This document shows positions 41,305 to 47,330 of a stretch of 47,330 nucleotides of DNA, in pieces. The notes beneath the pieces were generated by a model. That model did not search any database. It was not told the DNA's origin and was given only the letters and a program-made list of their open reading frames with translations. Each line of letters starts with the position of its first letter. Positions within the stretch are counted from its first letter, which is position 1. The DNA is taken from the NCBI GenBank assembly GCA_030066475.1, contig JASJBO010000008.1:1-47330 (forward strand), written 5' to 3'. A program made the translations under genes and the position numbers. This DNA is from Myxococcota bacterium. Its GTDB lineage: Bacteria; Myxococcota_A; UBA9160; PR03.

Positions 41305-42945
41305 ATGACGTGGGACGCGATCGTGATCGGCTCCGGGCTCGGTGGCCTGACCTGTGCCGCCACCCTCTGCGCCATGGGCCGCCGCACCCTGGTGCTCGAG
41401 GGCCACTACGTGGCGGGCGGCAACTCCCAGGCGTTCCGCCGGCAGCTCCACGGGCACGACTACGAGTTCGACGTGGGCGTGCACTACATCGGCGAGTGCG
41501 GGCCCGACGGCCTGATCCACCGCATCTACGACGGCCTGGGCCTGGCCGAGCGCGTCATCTTCCGCCCGCTCGACCCCGACGGCTACTCGACGCTGCTGTT
41601 CCCCGACCTCGAGTTCCGCGTGCCCGCGAGCTGGGAGCGCTACCGGGCGCGCCTGCTCGAGACCTTCCCCGACGAGGCCGACCCGCTCGGCCGTGTGGTC
41701 GACACGCTGCGCGAGGTCGCGCGCGACGGCCGCCGCTTCCAGCGCCGCGAGTTCGACGTCGCGCAGCTCGGCACCGAGGCCCCGACCTTCGCGCACTGGG
41801 GCCTGCGCCCCGTCACCGACCTGTTCGCCGAGCACGGCCTCTCGCGGCGTGCCCAGGCGGTGCTGCTGGGCGAGCAGGGCGACTACGCCGTGCGGCCCTC
41901 GAAGACCCCCACTGCGCTCGCCGCCGGCCTGACCGATCACTACATGAGCGGCGCCTTCTACCCGGAGGGCGGCGGCCAGGCGATGGCGGCGCGGCTCATC
42001 GAGGCGATCCGCGCCTACGGCGGCGAGGTGCGCACGCGCGCGCCGGTCGAGCGCGTGCGCGTCGAGAACGGCCGGGTGCTCGGGGTCACCCTGGCCCGCG
42101 GCGGCGGCGAGATCGACGCGCCGGTCGTCGTCTCGAACGCCGACCTCAAGCGCACCGTGCTCGAGCTGGTCGGCGAGTCGCACTTCGACGCGGCCACCGT
42201 CGAGCGCGTGCGCGGCTACCGGATGACGCTCCCGCTGTTCGCCGTCTACGTCGGGCTCGACGTCGACCTGCGCGCGCAGGGCGCCCCGAACACCAACTAC
42301 TGGATCTGGGACAGCGACGACATCGAGGGCATCTACGACCGGCTCGAGAAGGGCGAGATCCCCGACGAGCACGTTACCTACGTGACGGTCACCTCGGTGC
42401 GCGACCCCGCGAGCCGCCACATCGCACCGCCGGGCCACACCAACCTGCAGGTGATGACCGTGGTGCCCCACGACTACGGCCTGTGGAACGTCGAGCGCGG
42501 CCCGCACGAGGGCGAGCGCTACCACCGCGACCCCGAGTACCGGCGCCGCAAGGCCGCGCTGACCGAACGCGTGCTGGCGGCGGCCGAGCGCGTCGTCCCC
42601 GACCTGCGCGCCCACGCCGAGTGGTCCGAGGCGGCCACGCCGATCACCCAGGAGCGCTTCACCCACTCCACGGGCGGCACCTCGTACGGCATCGAGTACG
42701 CCACCGACCAGATGGGCCCGCTGCGGATCGGCCCGCGCACCGAGCTCGCGGGCCTGTTCCTGTGCGGCGCCAGCACGCCCTCGGGCCACGGCATCAGCAA
42801 CGTGATGTGGAGCGGCGTCCGCGCCGCCTCCGAGGTGCTCGAGAGCGACGTCGGGAGCCGCCTGCTCGCGGGCGAGCGGATCGGCGACTCGGACCGGCTC
42901 CCGCCCCTGCGCGCCGACTGGGACGCCTGGCGAGAGAGCCACTAG
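41305..42945 (+). CDS. FAD-dependent phytoene desaturase/retinol saturase-like oxidoreductase
   Basis: 546 residues. The FAD-binding motif is at the N-terminus (AIVIGSGLGGLTCAATLCAM, then LVLEGHYVAGGNSQAFRR), and the C-terminal flavin-contact region ELAGLFLCGASTPSGHGISN is typical of the CrtI/retinol-saturase group. FDVGVHYIGE and YPEGGGQAMAARLIEAIRAY fit the same family. There is no carotenoid gene nearby, so the substrate is unknown; a polyene or sterol-like lipid is only a guess. The next gene begins within a few nt of its stop. Confidence 0.87.
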   Translation: MTWDAIVIGSGLGGLTCAATLCAMGRRTLVLEGHYVAGGNSQAFRRQLHGHDYEFDVGVHYIGECGPDGLIHRIYDGLGLAERVIFRPLDPDGYSTLLFPDLEFRVPASWERYRARLLETFPDEADPLGRVVDTLREVARDGRRFQRREFDVAQLGTEAPTFAHWGLRPVTDLFAEHGLSRRAQAVLLGEQGDYAVRPSKTPTALAAGLTDHYMSGAFYPEGGGQAMAARLIEAIRAYGGEVRTRAPVERVRVENGRVLGVTLARGGGEIDAPVVVSNADLKRTVLELVGESHFDAATVERVRGYRMTLPLFAVYVGLDVDLRAQGAPNTNYWIWDSDDIEGIYDRLEKGEIPDEHVTYVTVTSVRDPASRHIAPPGHTNLQVMTVVPHDYGLWNVERGPHEGERYHRDPEYRRRKAALTERVLAAAERVVPDLRAHAEWSEAATPITQERFTHSTGGTSYGIEYATDQMGPLRIGPRTELAGLFLCGASTPSGHGISNVMWSGVRAASEVLESDVGSRLLAGERIGDSDRLPPLRADWDAWRESH

Positions 42946-42947
42946 CG

Positions 42948-43616
42948 CTGCTCCGAGCGCTCGCGATCTCGACCCTGCTCCTTGCCTGCGCGCCGGGTCC
43001 GGCCGAGACGCCCGCCCGCGACACGCGCTGGCGCGGCTTTCTCGTGCTCGGCCACGAGGTGCGCAGCTTCACGGCCTGCGGCGCGTCCGAGGCACTCTGG
43101 GTGGTGGACCGGACCGACGGCGACCTGGCGGGCGTCTACCGGAAGCTCACCTCCGAGCCGTACCAGCAGCTCTTCGTCGAGGTCGTCGGCCGCCGCGTCC
43201 CCGTTCCCGACGCCGCCTTCGCCGCAGAGCACGCCGGCGCGCTGGAGATCGTCGCGCTACGTCGCGCCGCGCGCGAGACGCACGGCTGTGCCGAAGACCC
43301 CGGCGAGTTCGCGTTCCGGGCGTTCGGCAGCGAGCCGTTCTGGAGCCTGGAGATCCGGAACGGCAACCTGCGCTTCACGCAGCTCGGCGAGCCGGCGCGC
43401 GTGTTCCCGCACCAGACGCCGGAGCTCTCGGGCGCGACTCGCACCTACCGATCGCACGCCGACGGACCGAACGGAGCCGTCCTCGAGGTCGCGTTCCACG
43501 AGCGCCGCTGCATCGACCCCATGTCGGGCGAGCACTTCCCCTTCCGCGCCCGCGTGCGGCTCGGCACGCACCAGTTCGACGGCTGCGCGCGCGACGGCGC
43601 CTCGGAGCGCCGCTGA
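42948..43616 (+). CDS. Lipoprotein of the COG3650 type, apparent CTG start
   Basis: 222 residues if CTG 42948 is the start. The signal sequence (LLRALAISTLLLACAPGP) with lipobox LLAC is clear, but no ATG, GTG or TTG occurs in frame close upstream; the nearest, GTG 42807, would add an Arg-rich segment inside the previous gene. The body ends with a domain seen in COG3650-like proteins (FRAFGSEPFWSLEIRNGNL; CIDPMSGEHFPFRARVRLG). Translation is probably coupled to the oxidoreductase, whose stop lies 2 nt before. Confidence 0.7.
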   Translation: MLRALAISTLLLACAPGPAETPARDTRWRGFLVLGHEVRSFTACGASEALWVVDRTDGDLAGVYRKLTSEPYQQLFVEVVGRRVPVPDAAFAAEHAGALEIVALRRAARETHGCAEDPGEFAFRAFGSEPFWSLEIRNGNLRFTQLGEPARVFPHQTPELSGATRTYRSHADGPNGAVLEVAFHERRCIDPMSGEHFPFRARVRLGTHQFDGCARDGASERR

Positions 43617-43631
43617 TCGCGGCAGACGGCG

Positions 43632-44948
43632 CTAGTCGCCGAGGAAGCACTCGAGCAGCGCCGCGTCCTCGGCGGCGCGGATCTTCGCGAGCGCGCGGAC
43701 CTCGAGCTGGCGCACGCGCTCGATCGAGACGCCCAGCTCGCGGGCGATCTGCTCGAGGGTGCGCACCTCGCCGTCCAGCCCGAAGCGGTCGCGCACGATG
43801 CGCTGCTCGCGGGTGTCCAGCTGCGCCAGGACGTGCTCGGTGCGCGCGTGCAGGCGCGCACCGTCCAGGTGGTCGATGGGCGAGACGAGCCCGGCATCGG
43901 CCAGCGTGTCGCCGAGGGTGCGGCCGGGCCTGCCGTCGTCGTGCGGCGCGCGGGCGTCCAGGGGAAGCGGATCCTGACCGATGCTCTCGAGCTCGCGGGC
44001 GCGCTCGGCGGCGATGCCCAGCTCGGCGGCGACCTCCTCGGGCTGCGGCGCCCGCCCGATGCGGCGCTCGAGGTCGTCGCGCGTGCGCCGGTAGCGACGC
44101 AGCGCCTCGAAGCTGTGCGAGGGGATGCGCACGGTGCGCGACTGGTTCTGGATCGCGCGGATCAACGCCTGCCGGATCCACCAGACGCCGAAGGTGGAGA
44201 ACTTGAAGCCGCGCCGGCCGTCGAACTTCTCGACCGCCCGGATCAGGCCGGCGTTGCCCTCCTGGATCAGGTCTTCGAAGCCCAGCCCGTGGCTCCGGAA
44301 GTCCTTCGCCACGCTCACCACGAGCTTGAGGTTGTGCCAGACGAAGCGGTTCTGGTGCTCGAGCAGCCGCACGCGGGCGGCCTCGGCGGCATCCATGCGC
44401 GCGAGGAACGGTCGCAGCGGGAGCCCGAGCTCCGAGCGCAGGCCGGCGCGGCCACTCGTGCGGCGCAGCTCGGTCGCGCGCCCCCGGAGCACGCGATGGA
44501 TTCGCCCGAGGAGCCGGCCTGCCAGGTCGGCGTCGAGCAGCTGCTGCTGGATGCGCGCGTCGAGTTGCGCGAGCGCGCGCCGATCCGGGCGCGGCTGCTC
44601 GACGAGCCGGCGGCGCTCGCGAACGAGCTGCTCGACGCCAGCGAGGCAGGCGTCGACGCGCTTCGAGGACACGCGGGGCGCGTTGCCGTACGACTCGCAG
44701 AGCTTGCCGCTCGCCCGCCCCTCGCACAGACGCTGGCGCCAGATCCGCACCAGCTCGCACGCGGTCCAGGGAACGCCGAGCACGAGCTCCGTGAACTCGC
44801 GCCGTGCCGCATGAATCTCGCGCGCGAGCGACTGCTCCTGGTCGGCGCTCAGAGTCGGGATGGCTGCGATGTCGGCCAGGTAGGCGGCCAGCGTCTCGCC
44901 GCCGCCCATCCGGGGGGCGGAGAGCGAGGGTGTGCGTTCGCGGAGCAT
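43632..44948 (-). CDS. RpoS/RpoD-like alternative sigma-70 factor with long insert
   Basis: 438 residues from ATG 44948, preceded by GGGGAGAG. Region 1.2 (about 18-50) is followed by a ~130-residue non-conserved insert, then region 2 (about 195-275: [56 protein letters not shown]), region 3 and region 4 ([20 protein letters not shown] around [16 protein letters not shown]). No region 1.1, so a group 2-type factor, possibly for stationary phase or stress. It diverges from the AraC-type gene across ~350 nt. Confidence 0.88.
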   Translation of the reverse strand: MLRERTPSLSAPRMGGGETLAAYLADIAAIPTLSADQEQSLAREIHAARREFTELVLGVPWTACELVRIWRQRLCEGRASGKLCESYGNAPRVSSKRVDACLAGVEQLVRERRRLVEQPRPDRRALAQLDARIQQQLLDADLAGRLLGRIHRVLRGRATELRRTSGRAGLRSELGLPLRPFLARMDAAEAARVRLLEHQNRFVWHNLKLVVSVAKDFRSHGLGFEDLIQEGNAGLIRAVEKFDGRRGFKFSTFGVWWIRQALIRAIQNQSRTVRIPSHSFEALRRYRRTRDDLERRIGRAPQPEEVAAELGIAAERARELESIGQDPLPLDARAPHDDGRPGRTLGDTLADAGLVSPIDHLDGARLHARTEHVLAQLDTREQRIVRDRFGLDGEVRTLEQIARELGVSIERVRQLEVRALAKIRAAEDAALLECFLGD

Positions 44949-45165
44949 GGCTCTCCCCGTCTCGAGTTCGCTCGATGCGCTGTGGCTCGGACCGACCGCT
45001 GCCCGGCCGGCCAGTCCCGCACCCGGCAGGGCGCGGGGAACCGCTCTCATTGGCTCCCCGCAGGCGGGAGCGGCGATGGTCATGAGATGAGCGAAGTCGG
45101 CCGTGGATTCACGGCCCGCCGTCGAATCGACCGGAATCGGGTGGGCCTTCCACCGAGCTGGAGGC

Positions 45166-45177
45166 TCGAAGCTTCGA
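45166..45177. promoter_or_regulatory. 12-bp palindrome in the sigma/AraC intergenic region
   Basis: TCGAAGCTTCGA is a perfect palindrome in the 349-nt gap (44949-45297) between the divergent sigma-factor and AraC-type genes. It may be an operator. The rest of the gap shows no other strong signal apart from GGAGGAGG (45283-45290) before the AraC-type start. Confidence 0.35.
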
Positions 45178-45297
45178 ACCTGGGCGCCACAGCTCGCGCC
45201 TCCTGCCCTGGACTCCAGTCGTGGCGAGCTCTCGCGCGATCGCATTCGGACATCTCCCCTACGCTCTCCGGAGTCGGACCGCGGAGGAGGCACGTCG

Positions 45298-46194
45298 CTG
45301 CAGCCGATCCCTCTCATCAGCGCGAAGTACGTGGCCAGCGTCTCCGGCGAGCTGGCAGCCGCGGGGGTCCCGGTCGAGCGGTACCTGGAGCCGGCCCGCC
45401 TGACGTCCAACGTCCTCGCGGAGCCCCACGGCTTCGTCCCGGGCCGCAGCCTGTGGGCGCTGGCAGGCCTGGCGGACGAGCGGGAGGGCCTCGGCGACTT
45501 CTGGATCGACCACGTGCGCACGGGCCGGTGGCGCCGCGTGGGCTGGGTGCGCCCCCTGACCCATGCCACCACGCTGCGCGACGCGATCGAGGCGATGCGC
45601 GTCAGCTACCCGCGCCACGTCCCCATGGACGAGCTCGGGCTCGGCGTCGAGAGGGACGTGGCCTGGTTCTGGCGGCGTCGCGTCTGGGACGTGCGGGATT
45701 GGCCCGGAGGCGACGCGGCCGAGCAGTACACGCTCTCGCTCATGCTGGAGGTGATCCGAGCCGCCGCGGGACCCGACTGGCTGCCGGCGCACATCCAGGT
45801 GGAGTGCGCGCCGTCGGGCTGGATCGGCCGGACGCGCCGGCTTCCCGGCGTGCGCATCGAGTGCTCGCGATCGCTGCTGGCCGTGGCCATCCCGGTGCCG
45901 CTGCTGTCGCTTCCCCTCTCCCTGCCCGCCGCGGCCGCACGGGCGGGCGAGCCGGCGCTGCCTCCCATGGACTTCCAGGGCAGCCTTCGCCAAGTCCTGG
46001 ACAGCGAATCTCCGGGCCCGCTGCCCGGGCAGGAGACGGCCGCCGAGCTGCTCTGGACCAGCGCGCGCACGCTGCGGCGCCGGCTGGAGGAGGACTGCAC
46101 CTCCTGGCACCAGCTGGTCGACGACATCAAGTTCGCGCGGGCCGTCGAGCGGGTCGAGCGCGCCAGAGAGCTCGCGCTCTCCTCGGGCGCCTGA
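45298..46194 (+). CDS. AraC-type regulator lacking the C-terminal half of its HTH domain
   Basis: 298 residues using CTG 45298, which has GGAGGAGG 7 nt upstream; GTG 45103 would add 65 residues of low-quality sequence and has no ribosome site. The N-terminal arabinose-binding-like domain ([30 protein letters not shown]) is of the OruR/ArgR-like AraC subgroup. The first HTH is visible ([19 protein letters not shown], then [15 protein letters not shown]), but the protein ends about 15 residues later, without the usual second HTH (IAxxLGFxxxSxFxRAFKRWxG). Confidence 0.75.
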   Translation: MQPIPLISAKYVASVSGELAAAGVPVERYLEPARLTSNVLAEPHGFVPGRSLWALAGLADEREGLGDFWIDHVRTGRWRRVGWVRPLTHATTLRDAIEAMRVSYPRHVPMDELGLGVERDVAWFWRRRVWDVRDWPGGDAAEQYTLSLMLEVIRAAAGPDWLPAHIQVECAPSGWIGRTRRLPGVRIECSRSLLAVAIPVPLLSLPLSLPAAAARAGEPALPPMDFQGSLRQVLDSESPGPLPGQETAAELLWTSARTLRRRLEEDCTSWHQLVDDIKFARAVERVERARELALSSGA

Positions 46195-46383
46195 GCCCCG
46201 GAGCCGCCGACTTACCATCTCCGGCCAGTCCCGACGTGGCAGGTCGAGAGGCTCCGACGCCCGCTATCGTAGTCGCCCTGCGTCCAGGGCGGAAACGGCG
46301 CTGGTTGCGGCTCGGACGCGGCAGGTTCACGCGAGCGCGCCAGCGGCCATGATCCGCGAGGTCGGGCGGACGGAGGTTGCAGG

Positions 46384-47330
46384 ATGCAGGCACGAGGAAC
46401 GCGCCACGAGGCCCTTCGAAGCGCAGCGCGCGCCTTCGTCCTGGCCCTGGCGGGTGTGCTGGCGGCGGGCGCCACCACCCCCGCGCATGCGCAGACCCGC
46501 ACGCTGGCGGAGCTCGCCGCGGGTCAGGACCTCGTGGCGGGCGAGCTGGTGTTCTCGGCCTGGCGCTTCGGCGGCCTCTCGACCGTCGATCCCAACGTGG
46601 TCACGATCTCGCCGATCGACGACCCCGACCTGCCGGGCTTCACCGTGAACGGAAACGACGCAATCGAGGGCGACGGCGCCCGACTCGAGTACGCGTTCGA
46701 GGTCGCGACCGTCGAGGGTGTGCGGATCCTCGCGGCGCAGCTCGCGCTCCGCGACTACATCTCGCTCGGCGGCGAGATCACCGCGTCGCTCGAGGAGGAC
46801 GACGCCCAGAGCGAGGAGCCGCTGCTGCTCGAGGCCTCCGCCGGCGGCAGCGTCGAGAACATCACCGACACGACGGCCGTGCCCTTCCGGAGCGAGATCG
46901 CGTTCCGGGCGTCCGCGAGGCTGGAGCAGACCAGCGGCGGCGGCCTCCGGCTCAACGCCTATGACACGCTGTTCCTCGTCCCGGGCCCGTTCGAGCTGAG
47001 CGGCCAGATCTCCGTCTCGGAGGGGACCGCCGTCGACTCGGACGTCAACGATCCGAACGCCCCGTTCGCGTCCAACGACACCCCCGAGACCAGCCAGCCC
47101 ATCCCGGCCCCGTCGATGGTGGGCGGCTACCTGAACCAGCCCGGGGCCGGCGCGCCGGGTCGCTCGCAGGCCGGTGGCGACCTCGTCGATGCCTTCCGAG
47201 CTTCACTCCCTGCGGGCTTCACCGCGACGCTGTTCATCGGCGAGGGCGGCGGTGCGGTCAACGACCTCGACCTCTTCCTCTACGAGGTGGCCGACCCCGG
47301 CACGCCGATCGACTCCTCGATGGGGACGGG
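46384..47330 (+). CDS. Large secreted protein with PPC-like domain (partial)
   Basis: The frame from ATG 46384 (GGAGG upstream) is open to the end of the window: 315 visible codons. A signal peptide ends at TPAHAQT. The first ~200 residues are a beta-rich domain (LAAGQDLVAGELVFSAWRFG), a pattern also seen at the start of PEP-CTERM-type secreted proteins. From about residue 225 (ASNDTPETSQPIPAPSMVGG; AGGDLVDAFRASLPAGFTA; NDLDLFLYE) the sequence resembles the prepeptidase (PPC) domain that precedes subtilisin-like peptidases. The rest is outside the window, so whether a protease follows cannot be seen. Confidence 0.7.
   Translation, partial: MQARGTRHEALRSAARAFVLALAGVLAAGATTPAHAQTRTLAELAAGQDLVAGELVFSAWRFGGLSTVDPNVVTISPIDDPDLPGFTVNGNDAIEGDGARLEYAFEVATVEGVRILAAQLALRDYISLGGEITASLEEDDAQSEEPLLLEASAGGSVENITDTTAVPFRSEIAFRASARLEQTSGGGLRLNAYDTLFLVPGPFELSGQISVSEGTAVDSDVNDPNAPFASNDTPETSQPIPAPSMVGGYLNQPGAGAPGRSQAGGDLVDAFRASLPAGFTATLFIGEGGGAVNDLDLFLYEVADPGTPIDSSMGT

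Noticed and set aside
46275..46290. GCCCTG-CGTC-CAGGGC hairpin downstream of the AraC-type gene
   Set aside because: A six-bp stem without a T-tract is expected by chance in this composition.
1..47330. CRISPR array, prophage or rRNA genes
   Set aside because: No regularly spaced repeats, no phage structural or integrase genes and no rRNA sequence were seen on either strand.

Overview
This is a 47.3 kb chromosomal window from a G+C-rich Gram-negative bacterium. Lipoprotein signal peptides, a phosphate-selective porin, the pcm-nlpD pair, an RpoS-like sigma factor, thrombospondin-3 and DUF4331 proteins, and very tight gene packing point to a deltaproteobacterium-like lineage (Myxococcota, Binatota or Desulfobacterota grade). 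That placement is inference; the window holds no rRNA or other taxonomic marker.

Layout. (1) 1-5230 is an accessory, partly decayed region: the tail of a membrane protein gene, a chaA fragment joined to another gene's tail, two tandem DUF1254/DUF1214 genes, a decayed Ser/Thr kinase, an alpha/beta hydrolase and a truncated small ORF. It abuts the 3' end of a tRNA-Arg(CCU) gene (5231-5307, minus). (2) 5411-13004 is ordinary chromosome. It holds a minus-strand run PspC / ECF sigma / anti-sigma / PspC / pcm / nlpD / apt with an ECF-type promoter in front, then a DUF1028-TPR protein, a cytidylate-kinase-like protein and a CBS protein. (3) 13011-19009 carries a metallo-beta-lactamase-fold hydrolase, a hypothetical, a serine hydrolase, an EamA transporter and an OprP-type porin preceded by a Pho-box-like site. 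(4) 19177-22692 holds a 167-bp hairpin element, then a LysR gene divergent from a carbonic anhydrase-SulP pair, a probable bicarbonate uptake unit ending in a strong hairpin. (5) 23799-31148 is a long minus-strand operon: leucine-dehydrogenase-like enzyme, three-gene 2-oxoacid:ferredoxin oxidoreductase, dimethylformamidase-like protein and a 7-TM protein. It looks like a route from amide or amino acid to 2-oxoacid to acyl-CoA plus reduced ferredoxin. (6) 31261-36586 and onward to 39439: a histone-H1-like basic protein, a secreted bicupin and an M24-family enzyme (both recalling DMSP lyase families), an aldo/keto reductase, and a four-gene secreted/lipoprotein operon (dockerin-TSP3, DUF4331, TPR lipoprotein, small lipoprotein). 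(7) 39476-47330: a TPR lipoprotein, a phytoene-desaturase-like oxidoreductase, a lipoprotein that seems to start at CTG, an RpoS-like sigma factor with a long insert, a C-terminally truncated AraC-type protein and the start of a large secreted protein that runs off the window.

Short repeats also occur: an 86-87 bp near-identical pair (12258-12343 and 31611-31697) and a diverged inverted copy (11392-11429). Two of the three begin at the stop codon of the adjacent gene. No CRISPR array, prophage or intact transposase was seen. No database search or computation was possible; family names come from recognised motifs.
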